Source: Pseudomonadota bacterium
GTDB taxonomy: Bacteria; Verrucomicrobiota; Verrucomicrobiia; Limisphaerales; SXTU01
Assembly (NCBI GenBank): GCA_009924135.1
Contig: RFSE01000001.1
Location: forward strand, 68,518-132,517
Length of the DNA: 64,000 nucleotides
Reading direction: 5' to 3'
The notes beneath the pieces were generated by a model, which was not told the origin of the DNA, did no database searches, and saw only the letters and a program-made list of their open reading frames with translations. Position 1 is the stretch's first letter; every line of letters starts with the position of its first letter. The position numbers were made by a program, and so were the translations under genes. Below, one piece after another: positions 18,101 through 27,500 of the stretch.

Positions 18101-21100
18101 CGGAACTCCTGGCGGAACTCCAGGCCGGCCTGCTTGCCGGCCTGCTGCCGCTGCTGGCGCAGCCGCTCCTCGAAGCTGACCTCTTCCTCGTCCTTGATTT
18201 CCGTGGCCGAAATCTTGAACTCGCCATCCGACGCGAGGCGGATGTTCGAGCGGGGCGGGGCGATGGCAGTGAACTGCTTCTTGAATTCCTCGGGGTAGTC
18301 GTAAGTGATGGTGTCGGAGCCTTTGACCTGAAGGATGCCGTCGCCGGGTTTGGCGTCGCCCAGTTCGGTCGGCAGCTCGGCGCGGAAGAAGCCCTTGCCG
18401 GCGCTGCCGCTCTCCAGCCGTACCACTTCGCGGTCGCCGCTGCTCGTGGTGACGACGACGGGCACGTAGCTCTGGCCACGGCTCACGCCGAGGTCGGCAT
18501 CCTGAATGACGATGTTGAGCGGGAGGCCCGGCGGATGCCATTGCTTGGCACTGCTGCCGATGAGGCCGATGCTGCGGAGCAGCAGCAGCTCATCCCGGAA
18601 GCGGTTCTCCTGGCCGTACAGTTCCGAGAGGCGGTAAAGGATGCCGTCGGCCACGTCGCTTGACGGCGCGAGATCCATCACGTTGCGGAAGCGGGCCTTC
18701 GCATCGTCCACGTCGCCGCGCTGCTGGGCGAGCACGCCGAGCAGGAACTCACCACGGCTGGCGCTGAGCTTGTCCTTGGACTTGGCCATCTTCTCGAAGA
18801 CCTTCGCCGCGTCCACGTACATCTTCTGGTTCAGGTAGCACTCACCGATGCGGAACTGCGCATCCACGGCTTCGGAGGTGTTCGGGAAGCGGTTGATGAG
18901 CGACGTGCACTCCGAGCGGGAGAGGTCATAGCGCAACGTCTTGAAGTAGAAGTCCGCCAACGCGAGCTGCGTCTTGGCCTTTTCTTCGATGGGGACGGCG
19001 GTGGAGTTTTCGTTGGCAATGACCCAGCGGCGCAAAATCTTTTCGGCCAGGTCACGGGAAGCTTCGTCATCCCGCTGGAGCAGGCGGTCGGAAACCCAGC
19101 GCAGGTAATCGGCGGGCAGCTTGTCCTCGTGTTTCGCGAACAGCGGCTCGTTGGCCTGGAAGGCTTTCCAGGCTGCGATGGGGTCGCCGAGCCGGAAACT
19201 GGCGGCGGACTTGAGCAAGGGTGCCCATTCGAGCTTCTCGTCGATCTCGGCGGCGGGGAAGCCGTTCTTGTTGCTCAGGCTGAAGAGCGCCTGGGAGGCC
19301 TGGGCCCGGAGCTTCGGGTCCACGCCGGTGAAGCGGTTCACGGCAGCGCGGAGGATCAGGCCGGACAATTCGGGTTTGCCGAGCGAGGCGACCTGTTGTG
19401 ACCAGGGGATGTAATAATTGGCGAGCCAGTTCCCGTCATTGGGGTTCATGCCGACGGTGATGCGGTTGACGGTGTGGGAGAAGTCCAGGCCATGGTTGAG
19501 CTGGGCCTGACGCACGAGCATGGCCGGCATCCAGTGCGACTGCACGGGCCCGAGCGACCTGATGATGTCGGACAACAACGTCACATCGGCGGGTTTGGCA
19601 TCTTCCACCTTGGCGCTGGCGACAGTCTGCAGGAGCGTCTCACCCCATTGCCAGGGAACCGTGGCAGTCGTCCACGCGAGATCGCCGGGACGTGCCGCCG
19701 CGAGCTGGATGGATTTGATGGCTCCGTTCGTATCCTGCTTTTCCGTAAGCAACAGATTGCCGCGCAGGAGCTGGATGCCACCCTGCTGCGGACCGCGCGT
19801 GGGACGGGCCAGATAGGCGTCGAGCAGCGGTAGCGCCCAGTTCGCCGCGTTGGTGAACGAGGTGGCAATGACATGCAGCGTGGCCGGCTCGGAGGCCGTA
19901 GGCTGGGCGGACTTGAGCGCAGCGAGCAGCGTCTGCTTGGCCGCGTCAAACTGTCCGGCCGCCGCCTGCGCCGCACCGATGCGGCGCTGATAGTCATGGG
20001 CCTCGCTGCTGCCGGGGTTGAGTGTCGCGAGGTGCTTGAACTCCGCCAGCATCACGTCCGGCTGCCGGTTTTGCTCGGCGACGGTGAAGGTGTAGGTGCG
20101 CACGTTGCTCCAGCCGTCGTACGGCCAGTAGCTCCCACCCGACTGGGCGACCGTGGCGTCCACGAGGGCGACAACGTCGCGGTTCTTGGGCGCGCCCAAC
20201 TGGTTGGCGCAGAGTGAGAGATAATACAGCGTTCCAGCGGAGGCCGGGTATTTGGCGAGGATGAGCTTGGCAGCGGCGATGCCTTTTTCGTACTGGCCGC
20301 CGTTATACATCGCGGTCAACACGGCATTGCCGCCTTCCAGTGCCAGCGCCGGTCCGGCCTCGAGGAACTTGGGCAGCAAGGCTTCGCCCGAGGTGCCGGC
20401 CCGCGCCCATTGACCCGCGGCGCGGGCGGTTTGGAACCCGGCCATCGAGGCTTTCACCAGATCATTCTGGCGCACGCGGTTCATGGTTTCATTGAGCCGC
20501 TTCGCCTCGCCCGACATGGATTTGACGGTGAGGTAGGGCTTGAAGGTGTCATCCACCGAGGCGATCGCGCCGGCCCAGGCAATCGTGCGGGTGAGATACT
20601 TTTCGAGCGAAGGCAGAAGCGCATCGAACTTCGCAATGGACTTGGCGCGGGTCTCGTCGAGCTTCGCTTGGGCGGCATCCGCCTTGGTCTGCGCCTGGTC
20701 GAGCGCGTCCTTTGCGGTGGCGAGCGCCTTCTCGGCGGCTTCCTTGGCGGCGGGCGGGGCCTGGGTCTTCTTCGCTTCGCCATTGGCCTTCTGGTGGTTG
20801 GCCTTGGCGGTTTTCAAAGCCTCCGTTGAGACCTCGACCGCTTTGGCGGCCTCGGCCAGCCCGACGAAGCAGGTGTCGGCGGCGAACTTGATCACCTGCG
20901 AGCCGTAGCCGGACAAGCCATCAGATTCGAGGAAGCTGCGGGCGTGCTTGGCCGTGGCGTCGTAGTCATTGCGGCTCCATGCCAGCGAGGTGAGCCGGTA
21001 AACGATCTGGCCCTGCGCGGCGAGGCGGAGACTGAGGTTCTTCTGCGAGGGCAGGGCGGCCAGGGCTTGCTCCAGCAACTTCACATGGGCCTCCGGGCGC

Positions 21101-22167
21101 TTGAGCTGGCCGGTGACTTCCGAGTGGCGGTCCCAGGCGGTGCTGTTGGACGGGTCAAGGGCGAGCAGGGCCACGAACTGCTTCTCGGTTTCCTCGAAGT
21201 TGTTCACCCGGCGCAGGGCGTTGGCATAAGCGAGGCGGATGCGCGGTCCCCAGGCGGTGTTCGCGAGCTTGGGCAGCAGTTGGCCACCCAGGGTGACGGC
21301 TTGATTGGTCAGCGCGAGGTCCGGGAGATATTCGAGCGCGGCCACTTGATACTGGGGATCACCGGTCAGCGTGGCGAACTCCGTCGCCAGCGGCTCGATC
21401 AAGGCGTAGCCGTTCGTGTGGCGGCGCATCGCCTCGATGGCGTAGGAGGCGACGCTGGAGGTAAGCGTAAAGGTCGGGAGCTTGCGCTCGACCTGGAACG
21501 CCGCGACGGCCGCCCCGTAATCGCCAGCGGAGGAAAGATGGTAGAACTCATGGAATGCCGCACCGGCCGGGTCCTGCGGGAAGGCGGCCTTGAAGCGGTG
21601 CGCCGTCTCGGCCGCGCCGCGATGATCACTCTGGCCCGCGCGCTGGCGGTAGAGCTTCAGCAGGAACTCGCGCGTGCGCGGGTCCTGCGGGAAGGACTCG
21701 GTGAACTCGGCGAGGCAGCGCTCCACCATGCTGGCATTGCTCAGCAGGGAAGCGGCCCGCGCGCAGTCGGCCAGCGCTTCCGCGCGCTCGGGCACGGCGG
21801 GGGATTGCTCCGCAATGGTGCGATAGAGCGAGACGGCGTCGGCGATGTTGCCGCCGGCTTCGCGCAGCCGCGCGCTGAGGTAGGTCATCTCGTTCTTCTG
21901 GGGCGCGGTGGGCGACTCACGCAGGAACCGGTCAACGGTCACCTGGGCGGAGATCAACCGGCCGGCGGCGAGCTGGGTGCGGGCCAGTTCCACGGCGATG
22001 GCGGGCTTGTCCGCCGCGCCGGAGCGGAAGGCGGATTCCAGTTTGGTGATGGCTTCGTCGAACTTGCCGGCCTGGACGAGCGCCTTTGCGTCATCCAGCG
22101 CGGCACCCCGGCTGACGAGGCACACCGCGAGCAACAGGGCGGAGGAAAGGAGGAAACGGTTTTTCAT
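15190..22167 (-). CDS. Giant exported TPR / beta-sandwich / discoidin protein (2325 residues)
   Basis: Signal peptide MKNRFLLSSALLLAVCLVS. Residues about 25-1190 are mostly TPR-like helical repeats, interrupted near 440-520 by an Ala/Lys/Glu coiled coil (KALATAKDALDQAQTKADAA). Residues about 1210-2050 hold a series of beta modules built on a V-x-D-x-D...D-x-V-x-V...E-T-x-x-x-(T/S)-G-x-F-x-G pattern (VKDSDRDVSKDAD, ETGPHTGIFRGTL; ITDYDADITDKRD, ETEPFSGVF; VKDLTADATSERD, ETLSHSGEFSGSL). Within this part, about 1430-1565, is an F5/8 type C (discoidin)-like domain (AVRAIDNNPKTAWEGL to RYVRLFIEKF). The C-terminal 260 residues return to TPRs (YYKRIVQNHSDHPLAPDAQY). It is probably a periplasm-spanning or cell-surface scaffold of the ExbBD cluster. 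It shares the beta modules with the gene upstream. Confidence 0.85.
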   Translation of the reverse strand: MKNRFLLSSALLLAVCLVSRGAALDDAKALVQAGKFDEAITKLESAFRSGAADKPAIAVELARTQLAAGRLISAQVTVDRFLRESPTAPQKNEMTYLSARLREAGGNIADAVSLYRTIAEQSPAVPERAEALADCARAASLLSNASMVERCLAEFTESFPQDPRTREFLLKLYRQRAGQSDHRGAAETAHRFKAAFPQDPAGAAFHEFYHLSSAGDYGAAVAAFQVERKLPTFTLTSSVASYAIEAMRRHTNGYALIEPLATEFATLTGDPQYQVAALEYLPDLALTNQAVTLGGQLLPKLANTAWGPRIRLAYANALRRVNNFEETEKQFVALLALDPSNSTAWDRHSEVTGQLKRPEAHVKLLEQALAALPSQKNLSLRLAAQGQIVYRLTSLAWSRNDYDATAKHARSFLESDGLSGYGSQVIKFAADTCFVGLAEAAKAVEVSTEALKTAKANHQKANGEAKKTQAPPAAKEAAEKALATAKDALDQAQTKADAAQAKLDETRAKSIAKFDALLPSLEKYLTRTIAWAGAIASVDDTFKPYLTVKSMSGEAKRLNETMNRVRQNDLVKASMAGFQTARAAGQWARAGTSGEALLPKFLEAGPALALEGGNAVLTAMYNGGQYEKGIAAAKLILAKYPASAGTLYYLSLCANQLGAPKNRDVVALVDATVAQSGGSYWPYDGWSNVRTYTFTVAEQNRQPDVMLAEFKHLATLNPGSSEAHDYQRRIGAAQAAAGQFDAAKQTLLAALKSAQPTASEPATLHVIATSFTNAANWALPLLDAYLARPTRGPQQGGIQLLRGNLLLTEKQDTNGAIKSIQLAAARPGDLAWTTATVPWQWGETLLQTVASAKVEDAKPADVTLLSDIIRSLGPVQSHWMPAMLVRQAQLNHGLDFSHTVNRITVGMNPNDGNWLANYYIPWSQQVASLGKPELSGLILRAAVNRFTGVDPKLRAQASQALFSLSNKNGFPAAEIDEKLEWAPLLKSAASFRLGDPIAAWKAFQANEPLFAKHEDKLPADYLRWVSDRLLQRDDEASRDLAEKILRRWVIANENSTAVPIEEKAKTQLALADFYFKTLRYDLSRSECTSLINRFPNTSEAVDAQFRIGECYLNQKMYVDAAKVFEKMAKSKDKLSASRGEFLLGVLAQQRGDVDDAKARFRNVMDLAPSSDVADGILYRLSELYGQENRFRDELLLLRSIGLIGSSAKQWHPPGLPLNIVIQDADLGVSRGQSYVPVVVTTSSGDREVVRLESGSAGKGFFRAELPTELGDAKPGDGILQVKGSDTITYDYPEEFKKQFTAIAPPRSNIRLASDGEFKISATEIKDEEEVSFEERLRQQRQQAGKQAGLEFRQEFRNGNSLKPGNNIYLQVKDSDRDVSKDADTIKVLVSAASGSKVTATLTETGPHTGIFRGTLKTVEIAANIFASDRSVGNEAVRAIDNNPKTAWEGLNDGRAPKYLVVDLKQSTKLGLLKWSTDGFFKDKKPVDYAIQVSTNLTDWTTVAATTNFTGSTAEQRSRIVSTNSGNFAGASIQLTNASGRYVRLFIEKFSGTAPRIAELEVTDAAGTLLLPTRGEAEVAAGDSLRLTPSDRVTAVYEDETSMISQGKPRSLSQSMSATYYNATIGFIAYDFKAQAGQAIPETYVKQVRRVDPGQRVIVRITDYDADITDKRDKVKFSLKTSDGQEQKLEATETEPFSGVFTKELDIWSPQRTNGFKLAEGVTLEAHYLDEQNTDPGAPAIRTTHLEPATPGEVKVGFVTSTVKLRADGQETFTYTSTIDTNNAPPIKSVAFRPPLTFEIIDPAAAKDSFSEVKATLTTSGGSTVEVICPLSDVAGGKQAKRKVSDDALEIGRFVGQIFMNLGDKDSPPTTVLEPGDTRTLASRRNPSVVQEQQLANVVPVLNLNGQDVITVTYKAQGKEFKDQARLAVPASVEFTDSGYDKAVSNLYIGDKIFIVVKDLTADATSERDSVEVILTSQRGEKYTAKLQETLSHSGEFSGSLALVAGEKPTPGDDKMEAWFGDAITLTYASKTDASVKFEKTINVVKGTDGNLLVFEKKYATERVAIESQFRMAEAYFELFKNFRALKQLPAATNALNEGMQLLKELSNDYPSKQYEARTDYLLGQFAQELKKYDEAVSYYKRIVQNHSDHPLAPDAQYKLGQCYEEKNDMDTASAEYVTLAYTWPENPLVANVVVRIAEYFYNKKEYPTAAEVSKKFVERFPQHEWAERMLFRAGQCWYKAEQFAKAGKEFDLLVDNYPRSKFRPDAAFWAGESYRSGGQLVPAYRRYKRVTWDYPESDAAKFARGKLVLPEMVNVADSDTAQAQQ

Positions 22168-22197
22168 AGGGCGATGGAAAAAGGAATTGAAGGTGGC

Positions 22198-24411
22198 TTA
22201 GTTCGCGGTGCCGGCGGAGGCTTTGCGCTTCTCGATGGCTTCGACGATTTTCTGGGCGTTGCCGACCATCTTGCTGTTCGGGTAAGTGGAGATGAGCTGG
22301 TTGAACTTCTCCACGGCGTTGTCGAGCTTCTTCATCTTCACCAGGCAGCGGCCGTAGTTGTAGAGCACCACGTCGATGAACTTGCTGTCCTGATACTGCT
22401 GGAGCGCTTCCTCGTAGAGGTCGAGCGCGCGGGTAAAGTCTTCCTTGCTGTAATAGTACTCGGCCATCTTCGACAGGGCGTCACCGGCCTGGTTCGAGTT
22501 CGGGAACTTTTCAAAGCAGACCTTGAACGCGAGGAACGCCTCGTCGTAGTAGATCTTGTTCTTCTGCGTCGTGCCCAGTTCTTCGTAGCACTCGCCGATG
22601 GCGTAGGCGGCGGCGGGGGCGAGCGGGGAGTTCTTCAGGGCCACGAGCCGGCGGTACACGCCGATGGCTTCCTGGAACTTGCCCTGCTTCTGGCTGACCT
22701 GGCCCATCAGCAGGAGCGCGTCATCCACGAACGGGCTGTCCGGGAAACGCCGCTGGAGTTCGAGGCACATCTGGGCCGCGCGACCGAGGTCATCCATCGC
22801 GTAATAAATCTTCCACATCTGGACGTAGGTCTGTTCGAGGAGGCGCTGGTTGAGCGCGCCGTAACTGCGGGCGACCTGCTCGGTCTCGACGAGCGCCTGC
22901 TTGTACTTGTCCGTGGCCTGCTTGGTGAGGCCGAGGTCCTTGTAGATGTTGCCGATGTTCTTGAGCGCCTCGCTGGTCTTGAGCGCGGTTTTGAACTTCA
23001 GTTCCTCGTCGTTGATTTTTGCGTTGGCGACCTGGAGCGGGTTCAAGTTGCCTTCGATCACCTTCGCGATGGTCTTGCGGGCGACCGGCTTGGAATCGAG
23101 GCTCACTTCGTCGAGGTATTCAATCTCGAGGATGTCGTTGACCTGGGCGACGATGGCGGCGGGGTTCGGGGTGTCAGACTGCCGCGCGAGGGAGATGGTG
23201 CCAATGAAGACGCCGGTGTGGACGGCCGCTCCCGGAGCCGCGCCGTCGGCGGGCTTTTCAACCAGCTTGACGCGCTTCTCGTCGATGACCTTGAAAACCG
23301 GTTCGGCTTTCTCGGCGGCTTCGAGCGCGGCGGCGATGGTGTTCGCCGGTTTCTCGGCCTTCTCGCTTTCGGGATTCTCCTCGATGACGCGCTTGGTGCG
23401 GACGATGACTTCGATCTCATCGGACTTGGCGGAGATGTCGCGGTCGGAGTCCTGCACGAGCAGGAAGGTCGGCTTGTCCAGCACCACGGCGCCGACGGCT
23501 TCGGCGAACGCGCCGTCCACGACCTTCACGCGGGCATTGCCGACCACGAGGATTTGCTTGGAGCGCGGCACATTGAGCTGCGCGTCGGCGGTCTGCTTGT
23601 CCACGTAGGTGACCTTGATCTTGTCCGTGCCGATGAGCTGGAGGATGCCGTCGCCGGCCTTGGCCTCGCCGAGTTGCGTGCGGATGCTGCCCATGAGGAT
23701 GGGCGCGCCGGGCGTGACGGCGAAACAGGTCACGGATTCCTTGTCGCCGGAAGTCGTCTCCACAGTGACTACCACGCCAGCCTCGCTCGCCTGGGCGGAC
23801 AGGTCCTTGTCGTCGATCTTCACGAAGAGCCGCTTGCCGGCGTCGAGCTTCTCGGCTTCCTGGGCGGAAGGATCGATCGAGGTGCCGACGTTCTTGAACG
23901 CCTCGATGGCATTGCCGTAGCGGCCGAGTTTGAAGTGCGCCTGGCCGATGTAGTAATAGGCGTCGTTGGAGTAGGGCGTGCCGGGGTGCAGCTTGATGAC
24001 CTTGCGCAACTCGCCGAAGGCCTCCTCGAACTTGCCCATCTCAAAGAAGCAGATGCCCACCTGCAGGCTGGAGTCGCCGCGTTGGTCGGCGTCCTTGTTG
24101 TCCTCGACGGCGACCCGGCGGAACTGATCAAGCGCGAGGTCGAACTTCTTCTCCTTGAGGAACTGCTTGCCCATCTTGAGCCGAGCGAGGAAGCGCCAGC
24201 GGGAAACCGGATAGCGGTCGAGCACGGCCTTGTAGAGGTCCATGGCGGCCGGCAGTTCGCCGGCCTCGAAGCGCGCATCGCCCGCGTCGAGCAGCGCCTT
24301 GGCCTTCTTGTCATCAACAAGGTTGGCGGCCCCGCCAGCCACCTGGGCTGACGTCGCGGGTCCGGTCCAACAAATCGCCGCACAGGCGACCAAACAAAAC
24401 AATCTCTTCAT
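22198..24411 (-). CDS. Exported TPR / beta-sandwich protein (first gene of the envelope cluster)
   Basis: 737 residues from the ATG at 24411 (MKRLFCLVACAAICWTGPA signal); the frame is open 45 bp further upstream but without signal-like sequence. An N-terminal TPR block (about 30-165: AGELPAAMDLYKAVLDRYPV, LGRYGNAIEAFKNVG) is followed by two beta modules of the type found in the giant protein (about 170-460: VKIDDKDLSAQASEAGV; LVQDSDRDISAKSDEIEVIV ... HTGVFIGTI). A C-terminal TPR block (about 470-725) ends with the repeat IDVVLYNYGRCLVKMKKLDN. It is the promoter-proximal gene of a seven-gene run to 10705 and lies 30 bp before the giant gene. It looks like a shorter paralogue of that protein. 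The function is unknown; a scaffold role is inferred. Confidence 0.85.
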   Translation of the reverse strand: MKRLFCLVACAAICWTGPATSAQVAGGAANLVDDKKAKALLDAGDARFEAGELPAAMDLYKAVLDRYPVSRWRFLARLKMGKQFLKEKKFDLALDQFRRVAVEDNKDADQRGDSSLQVGICFFEMGKFEEAFGELRKVIKLHPGTPYSNDAYYYIGQAHFKLGRYGNAIEAFKNVGTSIDPSAQEAEKLDAGKRLFVKIDDKDLSAQASEAGVVVTVETTSGDKESVTCFAVTPGAPILMGSIRTQLGEAKAGDGILQLIGTDKIKVTYVDKQTADAQLNVPRSKQILVVGNARVKVVDGAFAEAVGAVVLDKPTFLLVQDSDRDISAKSDEIEVIVRTKRVIEENPESEKAEKPANTIAAALEAAEKAEPVFKVIDEKRVKLVEKPADGAAPGAAVHTGVFIGTISLARQSDTPNPAAIVAQVNDILEIEYLDEVSLDSKPVARKTIAKVIEGNLNPLQVANAKINDEELKFKTALKTSEALKNIGNIYKDLGLTKQATDKYKQALVETEQVARSYGALNQRLLEQTYVQMWKIYYAMDDLGRAAQMCLELQRRFPDSPFVDDALLLMGQVSQKQGKFQEAIGVYRRLVALKNSPLAPAAAYAIGECYEELGTTQKNKIYYDEAFLAFKVCFEKFPNSNQAGDALSKMAEYYYSKEDFTRALDLYEEALQQYQDSKFIDVVLYNYGRCLVKMKKLDNAVEKFNQLISTYPNSKMVGNAQKIVEAIEKRKASAGTAN

Positions 24412-24594
24412 AAAACTCAATTCACCAAACACCAGCCACCTGTCGGAAAAGCTCAATGGAGACTGGAGGCTGTCTCCGGATATTCACCAAACGACTTCGG
24501 CGTACTGCCGGCTGCGGCGGCTTTTGCTCTTTTTAGCGGGGCGGCCTCCCTTGGTCCGGGCGAATTTCGCCGGTCGCATTCGCGTCGGGAAATC

Positions 24595-27500
24595 GTGCCT
24601 GACAACTGTCACCTCTCCCGTTTTCTTCCGCGCGCCATCCTGAGCCTGATCGTGGCGTTAACGAGCCTGCGTGCATTCTCCGCGCCTTTTCCGGCGGCGG
24701 TGTCCGAGGCGGTGATGGACTTTGACGCCTGCCGGGTGTTGAGCGAACGCTCGGCTGAACCGGTTGAGGCCGCCGCCATCCGGGAACTTCTTGGCTTGGG
24801 TCAGGCGGGGGAACCGGCCGCTGCTGCCAAGCTGGCCCGGTCCAGAAAATCCGGCGAAGTGCTCCAGTACCTGCTCGTCTTCAAGCAGCCCGTCGTCCTC
24901 GGCACCGTGCTCGGGGGAAGCGGTGAACTGCGGGTGCTGCAACCGGCGGCCAGCCTGCCGCCCGAACCGGGCCGGGCCGCCGACTGGCTGACAGTGGAGG
25001 TCCAGCCGAACCAATCCTCACCGCGCTTTGCCCCGTTACCCGCGGGAACCAAGACCCGCGCGCTGCTGGTCACCGTGACCGCGCCGCGCGATTCCCGGCA
25101 GTCGCCGTTTCTGCGGCTGCTCACTCCGCGCCTCGCGAACCACACGCCCGCCGCCGTCGCCAATGCCGAATCGGACTACACGACCCGGCCCACCGCCAGT
25201 CCGCCCTACACGTATGACCCTGGCCACCTTACGCGCGGCTACGGCGAGTGGATCAGCTCGGGCAAGGACGAGAAAGGCATCAACTCCCGCGCGCCCATCA
25301 CGGACTTGCAGCCGACGTGGTTCATCCTCTCGTGGGCGGAGGCCCGCCGGGTGGACGGCGTGTTGTTGCAGGACAATTTTGGTGGGTTCGAATTGCAGGC
25401 CTTCACCGGTCCACCTGGCATCAATGCTGTGGCCGCCACCGAGCAGGAGTGGAAGGCCATCCGGAAGTTTAAGCCGACCCAGGATGGGCAACGCCGCTGG
25501 CTCAATTTTGAACCGGTCCAGACGCGTGCGCTCCGGCTGCACATCACCAAGACCGACGAAGGCCCCGTCGCCCGACTCGCGGGCTTTTCGGTGTTCACCG
25601 ATCTCGGCGAGCAACCGGTCCCGGCCATCGTGAAACCCCTCTCCGCCGAACCGCCGTTGGAGATCGGTTACGAGCTGGCCCAAGCCGGCAAGGTCACGCT
25701 GGTCGTGGACCGCGCCGACGGCACGCGCGTCCGCAATCTTCTCGCCAACACCACCCAGGTGGCCGGGAAGAACTCAGTGGCCTGGGACCTCAAGGACGAG
25801 CAGGGCAACTATGTGCCGCCGGGCGACTATCGGTGGAAGGCCATCACGCACCCGCCGCTGGAGTTGCGCTACGAAATGACGGCCTACCCGAACCACGGCA
25901 GTTACTTCCCTGAACGGCCCGCGTGGCTCACGGGAGCAAGTGGTTCCGGCGGCTGGCTCGCAGACCATTCGCCCCCGCGCTCGGCGTGTGTGGCGGGTGA
26001 CCGGGTCTTCCTCGGGGCACCGGTTTCCGAGAGCGGCGTGTCCCTGATCGAGTGCGATCTCGAAGGCCGCAAGCAATGGGGGCACTCGTCCTTCGAGGCT
26101 TTCACCGGCTCGTGGCTGTTGGCCAGCGATGGCAAGACCGTGTTCAACCTCGCACCGGCCCACAACTTCGCCCGGGCCGGCATGGACAAAAACACCGAAG
26201 CCATCTGGGCCGTGGACATCGCGACCAAAAAGGTGCGCACGTTGGCGATGCTTCAGCCCACGGCCGAACGCAAGCGCGGCGCGCAGGGACTCGCGGCGCA
26301 CGATGGCAAGGTCTTCGTCGCGATCCATGGCGCGGAGAACTGGTTCCAAAATGCCGCCGGAGCGTCGGACGTGGACTTGCAGAATTCCCTGCCGACTTAT
26401 CCGGTCGCGCGCAAACCCCGTGCTGCCTATGAGATGGTGCCGGACCAGCGCACGGACTTCCTCCGCCTCTTCCGCCTCAAGGATCAGCCGCCCGGCTTCG
26501 GGCCGAACCACGGTCTTGTCCATCTCGAGACCACGAAGAACCCCACGCGTCAGCAGCACGTCGTGCTCGCTTTCACCAAACCAGTCTCCATCGGCAGCCT
26601 GGTGTTCCCGCCGCCGCCCAAGGAGGACAAGATGCAGTTCACGCTCTCCGTGCTGAAGTCCGCCGCGCCGTATCCGCCGCGGCCCGACGAGCGGGCGGAC
26701 TGGGTAAATGTCCCGCTCACGGACACGAACGCCTGGGCGGTTTTACCGCTTCCTGCCGGCACCAGCACGCGGGCGTTGCGCATCACCTTCACACGTGGCG
26801 GGGGCGGAGCGAACGATGATTTGCTCTCCGACATCGAAGACAAGAAAGGTGCTCCGGCGCTGGATCTCGCCGACAAACCGACGACCAAAAAATCTGGCTT
26901 CGCCGCAGCCGATGATGGCCTGTGGCAGCGCCGGCTTGAAGGCATGAAGTTGCTGGGCCGTCGCTTTGAGAACGCTTTCTCCACGGCCACGGTTCGGTTT
27001 AACTCCGGCAAAATCCTCCCCGATGGCACCTGGGACGCACAACGTACCGAACCCCTCAGCGCGGCGGACCCCGGCATCTATGCGCTCGAATGGAAAGCTC
27101 CCCAGTCGCTCCGGGGCCTCGCCTTGCGCGAGGTGGACGGCGCAGTGACCGAGGTGGATGTCTTTACTGGTCCCGCCAATGCGCCCGTGGACATCAAGTC
27201 GGACGCGGGCTGGGAAAAGGTCGCCACCTACCGGCAGGCGTTGCGTGATTACTACAGCGGTCGCGAGAGCAACAACGGTTACGCGAGGTATCTCGATGGC
27301 TACGTGGACTTCGGTCGCGAGGTCAGCACGCGCGCCGTGCGGTTGCGCGTGATCAAGCAGTGGGACAGCAAGGACCATTATCCCAGCGGCATCCGTGAGG
27401 ACCTCGGCGGGCAGACGCTCGATACGAAGCGTTGCCGCGTCTTCGGCGTGGCGGCGTTGCGCTACCTCGGCGGTGAACCGGTGGTGAACCCCCTGGTGAC

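Noticed and set aside
16936-18663. A 575-codon antisense frame inside the giant protein gene
   Set aside because: Low-complexity composition mirroring the sense strand; no motifs; typical long shadow in high-GC DNA. The same applies to the antisense frames at 28093-29814, 44649-46178 and 48948-50297.
20944-24351. A 1135-codon open frame antisense to the two large TPR genes
   Set aside because: It crosses the junction of two well-supported minus-strand genes and is rich in R, G, L, E and V repeats, as expected for antisense of high-GC TPR coding sequence. No domain or signal is recognisable.
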